Source: JAEXOD01 sp963663265 (GTDB lineage: Bacteria; Bacteroidota; Ignavibacteria; Ignavibacteriales; Melioribacteraceae). Taken from it: a DNA stretch of 64,000 bases. The translations under genes and the position numbers were made by a program. A model generated the notes under the pieces. That model was not told the origin of the DNA and did not search any database. It saw only the letters and a program-made list of their open reading frames with translations. The stretch lies in NCBI GenBank assembly GCA_963663265.2, contig CAXXXM010000002.1:868001-932000 (forward strand). The letters are read 5' to 3'. Shown in pieces: positions 16,348 to 28,300 of this stretch; the first letter of the stretch is position 1; each line of letters starts with the position of its first letter.

Positions 16348-19300
16348 TTAAATTGTTATATTTTCCATCTCATCTGTTTGGGTACTTTTTTGAGAATCTC
16401 GCAACCATACTAAAGTATCAATATAAGCTGACAATTCTTTAATTGTTGGCTTCTCAAATATTGTCTTGAGTGCTATCTCCACTAAGAACGTATCCCTTAA
16501 TTTAGTTACAAGACGAGTAGCAAGCAAAGAATGCCCACCTATTTCAAAAAAATTCTGTTCAATCCCAGCCTCTTTAATATTTAAAAGATTTTTCCAAATA
16601 TCCAATACTTTGATTTCAGTTTCAGTAATCGGTAAATCTAATATTGTTTCATTTTTTCTAATATCAGAGTTGGGTAACGCTTTTCTATCTATTTTTCCAT
16701 TTGGGGTTAAAGGCAGCTTATCTAAAAATATGATATATGAAGGAACCATATACTCAGGAAGTTTATTTCGCAAAAATCCTTTTATTTCGTCAACATTTGT
16801 ATTAATGTTATTATCAGCAACAATATATCCTATTATTTCTTTTTGTTCTTTGCTTAATATCGCAACCGCTTCCTTAATTCCATCATATCTTCTTAATTCA
16901 GTTTCAATTTCACCTAATTCAATTCTAAAGCCACGAACTTTAACTTGCGAATCAATTCGCCCTAAAAACTCTATATTGCCATCGGGTAAGAAACGAGCCA
17001 AATCTCCGGATTTATAAATTTTTTCCTCATTATTAAATGGGCTTTCAACAAATGCCTCTTCAGTTTTTTCTTTATCATTTATATACCCTCCTCCAACACA
17101 AACACCTGAAACGTATAATTCTCCGGGTATACCAATTGCAACTTGCTGTTTGTTTTTATCAAGAATTAATATTTTTGTATTTCCAATTGGTTTTCCAATA
17201 GGAACATTATACTCATTAATATCCTCAATCGAATATATTGGATAATGAGTTACATCATCTGAACATTCAGTAGGACCATAAGCATTAATTAATGGAACCG
17301 CAGGAAAGTATTGTAGCCATTTAAAAGCTAATGAAGGAGGCAATGCTTCCCCTGTTGGCACAAGCCAACGCAGCTTTGTAAAATCACATTCCTTTTTTAC
17401 TTCTATCATTTCAATCATTACTGACATGAACGATGGTACTATTTCAAGAATCGTAACTCCCTTTTTTTCAACATTTTTTAATAGCCTCTCAGCATCGTGA
17501 GCAATTTCGTCTTTAAATATCTCTATTGTTCCCCCTACAAGTAATGCAGCTAAATATTGCCAGACTGAAATATCAAAACATTGCGATGCATTTTGAGCTA
17601 TAATATCATCTTCCGAAATATTCAAATCTTTTATTTTAGAGTACAAATGATTAACCATCCCTTTCTGTTTAACTATTGCCCCTTTAGGTCTTCCTGTTGA
17701 GCCTGACGTAAAAATAACATACGCAAAACTTTCTGAATTTGTAGTCGGTTTATCTATTATGATATTTTCTAATTCTTTATCAAGCAAACCATCCAGATAA
17801 ATAGTTTTAGGAATATTCTGTTTTGTTATTTTAGATACATCATCAAGAACTTCATCAAATTTATGTTCTGATATAATTAATATCGGTTCACTTTGTTCAA
17901 TTATTTGTGAAAGCCTGCTTGCAGGGTGATATATATCCAATGGCAGATAAGCAGATCCCGACTTAAAAACTGCAAGAATTGAAATCAAAAAATTAATTCC
18001 TCTTTCAGCAAGAATAGCTATAATCTTTTCATTTCGAGCTCCCATTTTTATTAATTCAGCTGCAAGTTGAGTTGCTCTTTTATCCAATTCTTTATATGTT
18101 ATTGTAACCTCATTTTCAATTGCGGCAATTTTATAAGGGAATTTTTGTACATTTGCGGCAAACAATTCATCAAATATTTTATCAGTTGGAAAATTAACAT
18201 CGGTTGAATTCCATTTTTCTATTATCAACTTTTCTTCAACCGGTATATAATTGATACGATCAATTGTTTCATCAATATTTGCAGAAATACTTTTTAACAG
18301 TTCAGTAAAATGTCCAATCATTCTCAATATATAAGCTCTATCAAACAAATCTGTATTATACTCAAGCTCGCCAATTAATTCACCACTTTTTACTAAAAGC
18401 AAAAAATTCATATCAAACTTGGCAGAATTGTTTTTCTGTTCAATTGATGACATCTTAATATCTTTATATTCTTTTATTTCATCATTGATATATTGCAACT
18501 CAAATAAAACTTGAAACAAAGGCGTATAGCTTAAACTCCGTTCGGGCTTAACTTCTTCAACAACCTTTTCAAATGGGATATCTTGATTTGAATATACTTC
18601 TAATGTCTTTTCTTTTACTTTCATTAAATAGTTATAAAACGTCGGATTTCCTGTTAAATCAGCACGCAGTAAAATTGTATTTGCAAAAAGCCCTAACAAA
18701 GATTCAATTTCAGGTCTATTTCTGTTCGCAATAGTTGTTCCAATTATAATATCCTCTTGATGAGAATACCTATACAGTAATACAGAAAAAACTGCATACA
18801 TAACCATGAATAAACTACAATTGTTATCTGCAGCTATTTTTTGAATTTTCAAGAATAAATTATTATCAATTTTAAATAATTCAGTAGCCCCATTTAGTGT
18901 TTGAATAGCAGGTCTTGGTTTTACTAATGGCATTTGTAATAAATCCGGAGCATTACTAAGTTCTTCTTTCCAAAATTCTATTTGCTGTTTTGCTTGAGGA
19001 CTATTCATCCATTTATTATGCCAAATAGAATAATCAGAATATTGTATTTCAAGTCTTGGTAATTTTATTTCTGTTCCTTCAACTGCTAATAAGTAACATG
19101 CCTTTATTTCCTTCAACAAAATTTCTATTGACCAACCATCAAGGATTGCATGGTGGAACATCATAAAAAGCACTGCACAAGTGCTATTTATTTTAAATAA
19201 TTGCAAATTATAAAGTGGTCCAACAGATAAATCGAAAGGGTTCTTAACTTGCTCATCAATCTTTTTTGTAACATATTCCCATTTCTCAGTTTCGTCATTT

Positions 19301-19758
19301 CCGATAGCATCAACACATAAAAAGAAGTTTTTTCCTTTTGGATTAACCTTTTGATAAGGGATTCCATTATTTTCAGGGAATGTTGTTCTAAGTATTTCAT
19401 GTCTATCTAAAATATATGCCAAAGCCTCTTCAAGAGCAGCAACATTTAATTCTCCTTCTATTTTAACTGCCGAAGGAAGATTATAAGCATAACTATCCTC
19501 TTCTAAACGGTCTAAAAACCACAAGCGACTTTGAGAAAAAGATAAATCAACAAATTTCTTATCAAAAATTGCTTCTATTTTTTCTTCTTTATTAATTTCT
19601 AAGTAATCAAGAAGTTCTAATTTATTTAATTTAATCTCTTCCAATAGCTTTTCATCTATAATTCCTTTTGGAGCATTGTACTTTAATTTACCATTCTCAT
19701 TCCACAATTTGATATCTTTAGATATTAAATACCTAACTAACTCTTCAACATTTCTCAT
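16348..19758 (-). CDS. NRPS C-A(2,4-diaminobutyrate-like)-PCP
   Basis: 1136 residues: TubC-like docking domain (~1-55, with NAPKGIIDEKLLEEIK), condensation (FHHAILDGWS, His202-203), adenylation (FTSGSTGRPKG near 685) and PCP (GGHSLLATR, Ser1077). The specificity positions read D-I-W-E-V-T-A-D-D, nearly identical to the 2,4-diaminobutyrate code DIWELTADDK. It should add a Dab residue after the polyketide unit. The C-terminus ends acidic and hydrophobic (TDEMENITI), a plausible ligand for the docking domain of the next synthetase. The start overlaps the PKS stop by 4 bases. No diaminobutyrate aminotransferase is present in this window, so Dab would come from elsewhere in the genome. Confidence 0.93.
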   Translation of the reverse strand: MRNVEELVRYLISKDIKLWNENGKLKYNAPKGIIDEKLLEEIKLNKLELLDYLEINKEEKIEAIFDKKFVDLSFSQSRLWFLDRLEEDSYAYNLPSAVKIEGELNVAALEEALAYILDRHEILRTTFPENNGIPYQKVNPKGKNFFLCVDAIGNDETEKWEYVTKKIDEQVKNPFDLSVGPLYNLQLFKINSTCAVLFMMFHHAILDGWSIEILLKEIKACYLLAVEGTEIKLPRLEIQYSDYSIWHNKWMNSPQAKQQIEFWKEELSNAPDLLQMPLVKPRPAIQTLNGATELFKIDNNLFLKIQKIAADNNCSLFMVMYAVFSVLLYRYSHQEDIIIGTTIANRNRPEIESLLGLFANTILLRADLTGNPTFYNYLMKVKEKTLEVYSNQDIPFEKVVEEVKPERSLSYTPLFQVLFELQYINDEIKEYKDIKMSSIEQKNNSAKFDMNFLLLVKSGELIGELEYNTDLFDRAYILRMIGHFTELLKSISANIDETIDRINYIPVEEKLIIEKWNSTDVNFPTDKIFDELFAANVQKFPYKIAAIENEVTITYKELDKRATQLAAELIKMGARNEKIIAILAERGINFLISILAVFKSGSAYLPLDIYHPASRLSQIIEQSEPILIISEHKFDEVLDDVSKITKQNIPKTIYLDGLLDKELENIIIDKPTTNSESFAYVIFTSGSTGRPKGAIVKQKGMVNHLYSKIKDLNISEDDIIAQNASQCFDISVWQYLAALLVGGTIEIFKDEIAHDAERLLKNVEKKGVTILEIVPSFMSVMIEMIEVKKECDFTKLRWLVPTGEALPPSLAFKWLQYFPAVPLINAYGPTECSDDVTHYPIYSIEDINEYNVPIGKPIGNTKILILDKNKQQVAIGIPGELYVSGVCVGGGYINDKEKTEEAFVESPFNNEEKIYKSGDLARFLPDGNIEFLGRIDSQVKVRGFRIELGEIETELRRYDGIKEAVAILSKEQKEIIGYIVADNNINTNVDEIKGFLRNKLPEYMVPSYIIFLDKLPLTPNGKIDRKALPNSDIRKNETILDLPITETEIKVLDIWKNLLNIKEAGIEQNFFEIGGHSLLATRLVTKLRDTFLVEIALKTIFEKPTIKELSAYIDTLVWLRDSQKSTQTDEMENITI

Positions 19759-22700
19759 ATTTCGCCAATCTCTCTATCGCTATTTTTGCTTGTATCTGAT
19801 GATTGTTCCTTATTTAATATATTTTCAATTTTTTCTGAAACTCCCTTTATTGTCGGATTTTCAAAAAAATCTTTTAGTTTAATTATTATATTAAATTGTT
19901 GTTTAATTCTATTAATAATTTTTGTAGCCATCAAAGAATCACCGCCAAGCTCAAAAAAACTGTCATTTATTCCAACTTCATTTATTCCAAACATCATTTC
20001 CCAGATTTTAGCAAGTTTCTCTTCAACAATATTTTCAGGTTTTACTAAGATATCTGAAATATTAGGACGGATATACGAATTATGTTCTTTATCCTCAGTT
20101 GTACATGCATAGTTATTTTTGTCATTTACAATATCTTCATAATACAATTTGGTTCTGGATACTGAATCGAGAATATCAATTATTCTATTTATGTTTACTC
20201 TATTTAAGTCTTCTATATAACAAAACATTGTTGAAATATCGAAATCTAATTGATTAGCAAAAGCATTTACATATTCACCTATGATTGATTCATCAGCAAA
20301 TAACCGACTTTTAGTTTTCTCAAATAGGACATTTAGTTTATTCTTAAGAACTCCACTTTCTTTAATCGAATTAATAAGTATTTCAAATTTATTTATCTCA
20401 TAATCAATAGAATCATTAACATATTCGTAATCCCTCATTACTATTGGCATATTAGTGTAATTTCTTTCACATAAATATATCGAATCTAATTTTCCGTATT
20501 TTTCTTTTATGTCAACAAATTGTTTTATTAAGGCATTTTTATTTGAAAGATCAATCTGAACATAGCTATCATCACGATTATTCTTTTTTTGAACATCTTT
20601 TAAATTGTCCAGTTCTTGAATATTTCCAAGTTTTTGCTCTAAATTAGTCCCTTTTTTTTGAGTTACAATCAACCCAAAATCGCAACTGTTCCGTCTTTCT
20701 GCCTCTTTAGGGAATGTTTCTTTATAGCTAAAATCAAAAGAAGATAATGCTTCAGACCATTGATCTAAAGTTAAAAGCGGATTCATACTTTCATTTCTGC
20801 TATCATTAAACGACCACCAACCCGGTTGAAAACCCCAAGACATATTAGACCATCTTGTAGGGTTGACTGCCTCAATATTTATCATAATACCACCTGGAGC
20901 AGTAATTAATTCAAGGTTTTTTAACGTGTCCACTATATTTTCTGTTGCATGCAAAACATCATAAACCAATATTATATCGTATTTTGCTTTTTCAAAACCT
21001 TGTATAAACGGATCTTTAGAAATATCAAATTTTTTACAATTCATAAATTCTATATTCAACAGTTCAGATAGTCTTTTAGCATCTGTTAGAAATGATTTAC
21101 CAATATCAGTAAATGTGTAATCAATATTGTAATTTGATAGATCATTTAGCAAATAACTTGTCAATCTTCCAGATCCGGCACCAACCTCAAGAATATTAAT
21201 TTTTTTATCTTTATTTATTTCTATTACTTCTTTTAATAATTCTTTAGCTAAATTTATATATACTTTTTGTTTACCAAATCGAAGTGGACTATTATTGAAG
21301 TTTTCATTAAATATTTCGACTTCATCACTATTGTAGACATCAATATTTTCCATTTTCCCTGAAAAAACATCAGCATATTTGGAAAAAGAATACTCTAATA
21401 TTTCAACTATTCCAGCCATCTGGTGATATTCATTTTTTATTCTTTCTATCAAGTCTATTAATTTTAATTCATCGACCAAACCATCCAATACAACAACTTT
21501 ATTCCCTTCTATTATAAGATATTTATCCTCGCTGGCAATTTTTAATAAATAATCCAAAAATCTTTTGTGCTTACTTAGAATTTTTGCATTAAGTTCACTA
21601 ATTGTTATCGTATCACCATTTAATAATCCAAAATACTTAGTAATAAAATTAATAGCCAATAATCCACATAATTTATCTACTTCCTCCTGCATCCCAAAAC
21701 TATTAGTTTTATCATCAATTGCTAATTTATTCTCTAAGCGGTTTTCCAACATCTCGATAAGTGATTCAAATTGACTATTATTTTCATTTTCATCACCAAT
21801 TAATATTCGTTGGTTTTTATTTTTACTTAATTCTTCAACTAAAGATTTTTTTAGCTTATTATCACCCAAAACAAGTATAGTTTCATTTTTAGAAACTTCT
21901 TTTGATAATGAATTATATTGAATATCATCATTAAATATAATCCACTTAAACTTTCCTCTATATGCTGACACAGTTTCATTTGTTTTATACAAAACTGAAG
22001 AAATAATATTTGAATAGTATTCATCTAACTTTATATTATTTTTATCGTATTCAAAGCAATAAGTATTAAGCTTTGTATATTCGCTTGAAATAGAATTTAT
22101 AAGTCCAAATAATCCTGAAGCAGAGTTTGATATTTCTTCATACCCAATTATATTAAAGGCATTTTTTAAAATAAAAGAAAGCGTAATATTATCGTTAAGC
22201 ATTAACAGATTTCTTAACAATTCTGTTATTAGTACTTGGTTTTTATTTAATATTATTTCCCCTTCTAAACCAGGAATCGGGATATATACAAAATTCTTAT
22301 AAACATCTTTTGTTTTATATAATTCCTTGAACAATAGATCAAAGCAATTTTTCTTTGTAATATTAATTTCATACTTTTTTTGTGGCTCAATCTTATTTTC
22401 AGACCCCAAGTGAACAACTATATAATCAATATTTGTTTTACTCAATCTATCTGTAAACGAAGTTATATCGCTTTCTTTGGGTTTAAATATCACCCAACAA
22501 TCAGTACCAGCATCTTCTTGATGAATCACATCTTTTCTATATGATCTTTTCCACGAAACATTACTAACCTCTCTTCGCTCCTTAATTTGTTCATCTTTTA
22601 AACTTATTTTTTTTTCTGCAATCCAAAATGATTTGTGCTCAAAAGGATAAGTGGGAAGAGATATTCTGCTTGGTCTATTTTTTTTATAAAAGCTTTCCCA

Positions 22701-25340
22701 GTTAATATTTGAACCGTTAATCCACATTTTAGCAACAGTTTTCATAAAATATTCATCATCTGTCATACTATCATAAATATTTTTCATTACTGTTTGCACA
22801 TTAATTTTAGCCCCATCATTTTTAGGATTTGATTTAGAAACAAATCCGGCGAGATTTTGTCCGGCTCCAATTTCAAGGAAGTTTTTATAATTTTCTTCAA
22901 AAAGATTTTTAATACCCTCATAAAATCTAACAGTCTTTGTTGTTTGATTTACCCAATATTCTGAATCAGCAATACCCTCATCACTTAGCCATTTCCCTGT
23001 CATACTTGAAACTATGGGAATCTGTATCTTATTAAAACTAACACCATTAAATATTTCCCCAAGTGCACTTTTTTTATCGTCAAGTAATTTTGAATGAAAA
23101 GCTTTTTCTGATTTTATTACTCTGTACACAATTCCATTCATATCCAAGCTTTCTTTCAATTTATCTACATCTTTTTTTGCACCTGCAATAACGCAAGTTG
23201 ATGAATCATTAATTGCAGCAATTGATAATGATTCATTCAAGAATGTGCTAATCTGATTCTCAACAGCATCAACTGTTATCATTTCACCATAAGGAGCATT
23301 TTCTAATATTTCAGCTCTTCTAATTACCACCTTTAATGCATCATATAGGTTTATTGCACCTGAAATACACAAGGCAGTATACTCTCCTATACTATGACCT
23401 ATCAGAGCAGCTGGTTTAAGTCCAACCTCATAACACAGTTTTGTTAAAGCATACTCTAATGAAAATATTGCCGAATGAGTATATTTTGTTTTATTTAACT
23501 TAACAACTGATTTTTCTTCTGATACATTTCCACGTACCATTTTCAAAAAATCAATTGTTGTACTTTTATTACTTCGAACAATATTAGTCCCACTTGGGTA
23601 AATTACATCTAATAAATTCTCTCCTGTTATTTGTTGAAATACATTTGAGCATTCTATTAAGTTTTGCCTAAACACTTCATTTGTATTAAATAGATCAATA
23701 CCCATATTTTCATAATGGGAACCCAAACCTGAGAACATAAATACAATTCCATTACTTCTTTCGGTAATCGCATTATATTTTTTATTTGTTTTATGCGACC
23801 CCAATTTACTAATTAGCTGCTCTGTATTATTTACTACTATTGCATCTCTATATTTTAATGCTTTTCTACCCATCTGTAACGTGTAAGCGATTTCAGCAAT
23901 AGTTCTATTTGATTTTGTTATTTCTTCAAGTAAGGATTTTTTATACAGATTCAGTGCATTTTCAGTTTTTGCAGAAATTGGTACTATATAGGGTTTATTA
24001 TCATGTTCGTTAATAGGATCAGATATTGCCTCTTGTAAAATCACATGTGCATTTGTTCCTCCCATTGCAAATGAACTTACTCCTGCTCTTCGTGGCGTTC
24101 CCAACGTTTCCCATTCTACCAATTTATTATTAATATAAAATGGAGATTTATTTATATTTATTGAGGGATTTTGTTGTTCATAATGCAAGCTTGGAGGTAT
24201 TTGTTTATTTTTAAGTGCCAAAACTGTTTTAATAAATCCCGCAATTCCTGCGGCACTATCAAGATGACCAACATTTGACTTTACAGCTCCAAGAGCACAA
24301 AAGGGCTTAATTATATCAGAATTTCTAAAAGCTTTTTTTAAAGCTTCTATTTCTATCATATCACCTAATTTTGTTGCCGTACCATGAGCTTCAATATAAC
24401 TTATAGTTTCCAGCTCTATTTCAGCCAAATTATGGGCTTCAGAAATTACTTCACTTTGACCATCTATACCAGGAGCATTATAACTTACCCTTGCAGCACC
24501 GTCATTATTAACAGCTGAGGATAGAACAATTGCATAAATATTATCTTTGTCTTTAATTGCATCTTCATATCTTTTTAGAACTACTATTCCAACTCCATTC
24601 CCAAAAACAGTACCTGAAGATCTTGAATCAAAAGTTCGACAGTGTCCATCGGGAGAAGCTATTCCTTCGTCACTATAAATATGTCCTTCCATTTGATTTG
24701 CATGAACTGTAACTCCACCGGCTAAAGCCATATCACAATGGTAATCTAATAAGCCTTGGCAGGCAAGATGTACAGCTACAAGCGATGAGGAACAAGCTGT
24801 TCCAATTGCAATTGATGGACCTTTAAGATTTAATGTATATGAAACTCTTGTTGGCACATGATCTTTATCATTCCCAAGTTGTGCTGAAAGACCACCAATA
24901 GAGATTAACTTATCTTTGTTACTCAGCAAGTTTTTAATTAAATACGAGCTTATACTTGCACTCGCATAAACTCCCACTCGTCCTTCAACTCTTTCTGAAT
25001 CATATGCTGAATCTTCAAGTGCTTCATACGCACATTCAAGAAACAACCTGCTTTGAGGGTCAATTAATTCTGCTTCACGAGGTGACAATCCAAAAAACTC
25101 TGCATCAAACTTATCTGAATTGTCAAGTACTCCAAAAGCTTTAATAAGTGTTGGGTCTTTAGCTATTTGTTCAGACACACCACTTTTAATAACTTCTTCT
25201 TCAGAAAAAAAACTAATTGCTTCAACGCCATTTTTAAGATTATTCCAAAACTCGTCACTATTATTGGCACCGGGGAAACGACAAGCAATTCCAATTACTG
25301 CAACTGCATTCTCATTAATATTATTCATATTTTCTTCCAT
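19755..25340 (-). CDS. Type I PKS module: KS-AT-degenerate KR split by methyltransferase-ACP
   Basis: 1861 residues. Ketosynthase (~10-440) with GTACSSS (Cys183), EAHGTATKLGD and KSNVGHLDSAAG; acyltransferase (~545-860) with GHSIGEY (Ser650) and a KAFH specificity motif nearer the malonyl HAFH than the methylmalonyl YASH; ketoreductase-like N-half (~960-1220, SASGLFGLINSISSEY); PKS-type methyltransferase (~1250-1530, LEVGAGSGRL with Gly1387, then VLHATENIVDTL and GWWSFNDSRNE); ketoreductase-like C-half (~1540-1720); ACP (LGGDSLMATK, Ser1802). The KR lacks a glycine-rich NADPH loop and a canonical YxxxN, so it is probably inactive and the beta-keto group stays. Given the hydroxymalonyl-ACP gene set upstream, the methyltransferase may methylate the alpha carbon or the alpha hydroxyl; sequence alone does not decide. 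No N-terminal docking domain; the tail ends DREIGEI. Confidence 0.92.
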   Translation of the reverse strand: MEENMNNINENAVAVIGIACRFPGANNSDEFWNNLKNGVEAISFFSEEEVIKSGVSEQIAKDPTLIKAFGVLDNSDKFDAEFFGLSPREAELIDPQSRLFLECAYEALEDSAYDSERVEGRVGVYASASISSYLIKNLLSNKDKLISIGGLSAQLGNDKDHVPTRVSYTLNLKGPSIAIGTACSSSLVAVHLACQGLLDYHCDMALAGGVTVHANQMEGHIYSDEGIASPDGHCRTFDSRSSGTVFGNGVGIVVLKRYEDAIKDKDNIYAIVLSSAVNNDGAARVSYNAPGIDGQSEVISEAHNLAEIELETISYIEAHGTATKLGDMIEIEALKKAFRNSDIIKPFCALGAVKSNVGHLDSAAGIAGFIKTVLALKNKQIPPSLHYEQQNPSININKSPFYINNKLVEWETLGTPRRAGVSSFAMGGTNAHVILQEAISDPINEHDNKPYIVPISAKTENALNLYKKSLLEEITKSNRTIAEIAYTLQMGRKALKYRDAIVVNNTEQLISKLGSHKTNKKYNAITERSNGIVFMFSGLGSHYENMGIDLFNTNEVFRQNLIECSNVFQQITGENLLDVIYPSGTNIVRSNKSTTIDFLKMVRGNVSEEKSVVKLNKTKYTHSAIFSLEYALTKLCYEVGLKPAALIGHSIGEYTALCISGAINLYDALKVVIRRAEILENAPYGEMITVDAVENQISTFLNESLSIAAINDSSTCVIAGAKKDVDKLKESLDMNGIVYRVIKSEKAFHSKLLDDKKSALGEIFNGVSFNKIQIPIVSSMTGKWLSDEGIADSEYWVNQTTKTVRFYEGIKNLFEENYKNFLEIGAGQNLAGFVSKSNPKNDGAKINVQTVMKNIYDSMTDDEYFMKTVAKMWINGSNINWESFYKKNRPSRISLPTYPFEHKSFWIAEKKISLKDEQIKERREVSNVSWKRSYRKDVIHQEDAGTDCWVIFKPKESDITSFTDRLSKTNIDYIVVHLGSENKIEPQKKYEINITKKNCFDLLFKELYKTKDVYKNFVYIPIPGLEGEIILNKNQVLITELLRNLLMLNDNITLSFILKNAFNIIGYEEISNSASGLFGLINSISSEYTKLNTYCFEYDKNNIKLDEYYSNIISSVLYKTNETVSAYRGKFKWIIFNDDIQYNSLSKEVSKNETILVLGDNKLKKSLVEELSKNKNQRILIGDENENNSQFESLIEMLENRLENKLAIDDKTNSFGMQEEVDKLCGLLAINFITKYFGLLNGDTITISELNAKILSKHKRFLDYLLKIASEDKYLIIEGNKVVVLDGLVDELKLIDLIERIKNEYHQMAGIVEILEYSFSKYADVFSGKMENIDVYNSDEVEIFNENFNNSPLRFGKQKVYINLAKELLKEVIEINKDKKINILEVGAGSGRLTSYLLNDLSNYNIDYTFTDIGKSFLTDAKRLSELLNIEFMNCKKFDISKDPFIQGFEKAKYDIILVYDVLHATENIVDTLKNLELITAPGGIMINIEAVNPTRWSNMSWGFQPGWWSFNDSRNESMNPLLTLDQWSEALSSFDFSYKETFPKEAERRNSCDFGLIVTQKKGTNLEQKLGNIQELDNLKDVQKKNNRDDSYVQIDLSNKNALIKQFVDIKEKYGKLDSIYLCERNYTNMPIVMRDYEYVNDSIDYEINKFEILINSIKESGVLKNKLNVLFEKTKSRLFADESIIGEYVNAFANQLDFDISTMFCYIEDLNRVNINRIIDILDSVSRTKLYYEDIVNDKNNYACTTEDKEHNSYIRPNISDILVKPENIVEEKLAKIWEMMFGINEVGINDSFFELGGDSLMATKIINRIKQQFNIIIKLKDFFENPTIKGVSEKIENILNKEQSSDTSKNSDREIGEI

Positions 25341-25343
25341 AAA

Positions 25344-28300
25344 TCAGCCTTTTCCTCTTATGTTCTTATTCCTTTTATGACGAGCATTCAATTGACCTGC
25401 AGCTCGTTGTTTGGCTTTTTCCAAAAGGGAATCTTCCGAATTGTCACTATTTATATACTCAGCTAATGCAGCAATTGTTGTATATTTAAATAAATCAACG
25501 ACTTCAATTTTTTTATTTATTTGTTTTGCTATTTCACTATGTACTCTAATTAAAACTAAAGAATGACCACCGATATCAAAAAAATTATCATATATGCTTA
25601 TATCATTCTTTCCCAAAGCTTTAGCCCAAATATCCATAACAGTTTTTTCTACTTGGTTTCGATAGCTTATAACAATCTTATTTTCATTAATTATTTTTGG
25701 CTCTGGCAATTTATTTCTATCAATTTTACCATTCATATTTAGAGGTAAGCTATCTAATCCAATTATTGCATACGGAATCATATAGTCAGCCAACTGCTTT
25801 TTTAATTCATTTCTTATAAACTGCTCATCAAAGGTTTCCTTATTATCATTAACCACGTATGCAATTAAACGTTTATCACCTGGAATTACTTCTTTTACAA
25901 TAACTAAACTCTCTTTTACTCCTTTTATTTTATTAATAGTCATTTGAATTTCATCAGGCTCAACACGGAAACCCCTTATTTTTATTTGAAAGTCATTTCT
26001 TCCAAGAAATTCAATATTCCCATCCTCTAACCAACGTCCAAGATCACCTGTCTTGTAATATCTCTCTTTCTTCTTTGATTGCTCATTAACTAAAGTTATG
26101 AACTTATCATTTGTTAATTCACTTTTATTTAAGTAACCATCAGCTAAACAATCCCCTCCAAGTAATATTTCGCCAATAATACCTTGGGGAAGTGTCCTCA
26201 TATATTTATCAACAATTATAATTTTAGTGTTATATATTGGTTTTCCGATTGGTATTGTTGAGTGTTTTTTATCATCCAAATCTATCGTATTGAAATAGGT
26301 AACTACATGAGCTTCTGTAGGACCATAAGTATTTATTAATTCGGTTTTTTCTTTATCAAAAACTCTGTAAAATTTTTCTACAATATTTTTTTGTAACACT
26401 TCACCTGCAACAAAAACATAACGAAGTTTAATATCAGTAAGATTTAAATAATTGTCTTCAATATATTCAAGGAACATAGTTAATACAGAAGGAACAAAAT
26501 GTACCGTAGTGATTGACTTTTCTATAATCGCATTTACAATTTTTGATGGGTCTTTTTCATTTCCATGCTTTAAAATAAAAACGCTGCCACCATTTAATGT
26601 CCATGAATATAATCCCCATATCGACATATCAAAAGTATACGGATTAAGGAACAATATTCTGTCATTTTCCACTTTATATTTCTCTTGCAACCATAAAATT
26701 AGAGTAACAATCGGTTTGTGAGGCATCAGTACACCTTTTGGCTTACCTGTTGACCCTGAAGTATAAAGTAAAAACAAAGGATCGGATTCTTCTACTTCAG
26801 GGAATGCCGATAAATCAACGATATCAGTTCCACAAACTGCATCCTCTAAAATTAAAATTTCGCCATTATAAATTTCCTTTATGGCTTCAACAAATTTCCT
26901 TTGACACAAAATAACAGAACAACCACTATCAGAAATTACATATTTTGCTCTATCTTCCGGATAATATGGGTCGATTGGAACCATACCATTTCCAGACTTA
27001 AAAATAGCCATTGAAGCATAAACCATATATTCGTTTCTCTCTGATACAATGCCCACAATTCCTTTTTGCGGTTTATTTTTACAACTTAATATTTTGCCTG
27101 CTATTTTATTTACAATGCTATCATACTCTTTAAAGGAGATTGTCGTGTTTTCAAAATCATCAATCGCCAACCCTATTTTTTCAGCATTTTCACTAAATCT
27201 ATCTTTATAGATCGAAGTAATTGTTAATTTTATTTCATCATACTTTTTATAGGTATCATTAAAATTAACAAGTTTCTCATCTTGTATTATTTTTAATAAA
27301 GGCATATCAGTTAAATATAAAGGATAGTTGTTTTTTTCTGCCCTAAGTGGTGTGTTATCATTATTTGCAATTATTTTCAGCAAATATTTAAAATATTCAC
27401 CTAAATAACTAACCCATTTTTCAGCAACGATTTCCGGATTAAAAGATATATGCAGAACACACTTGTTGAAGGTTACTGATACAGTAAAATCCAATGGCAT
27501 ATTTGTTTTACCAAATCCTTCAATCTTATAACCTTTTAAGTTGTTTTTTTCAAGTGACAAATCATCATATAAGGTTTCATAAACATTAAAATCAACATAA
27601 TTAAAAAACAAATCAAATAGTGGATTGTTCTCTCCAATGGTTGAGTCAATGTTTTTAACAATTTCTAAAAGGGATAACCATTCATGTCTTTTTTGAGTAT
27701 TAAGCTTGCTAAATACTTTATTAATATATTCTTCCCACGTCTGCTTGCTTTCAATATTCATTCTAAAAGGAATAGTATTTAAGAAGCAGCCAAGTATTTT
27801 TTCACTATCTTCCATAACCGGTCTATTATTAGTTACAATCCCGACCAATAAATCTTTTTCGTATGAAAAAATACTTACTGCATAAAGAAATGCAGAGAAG
27901 AAAACCGTTTTTAGATCAACTTTAATTTCGGTTGAATATGCTTTTAATTCATTTAATAAATCGTTATCAATCTGTAAGTAATAGTCATCATCTGCCGAGT
28001 GATTTTTAATGGTATCCGATCTTGGAAATTCAAGTCTCTTTATATCTAATAGTTCATTTTTCCAATAATCCACAGAACTAACATCATTTTTACACATTAG
28101 TTGTTCTGCAATAAATTCTTTGTAACTATTTTTTAATAAATTAGGAGTATAATCGGAATCTTTAACTACTTCAATATATGTAGATAGTAATTCTGTAAAA
28201 AAGGATGCATTGCTCCAACCGTCCAATAGAGCATGATGAAAAAACCAACAAATAACAATAATATCGTTTTGTGCCTTAAATATTTTCATTCTCCACATTG

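Noticed and set aside
16466..17017. Long open frame on the plus strand opposite the Dab synthetase
   Set aside because: It lies antisense to conserved adenylation and carrier motifs and its translation has no recognisable domain; an AT-rich shadow.
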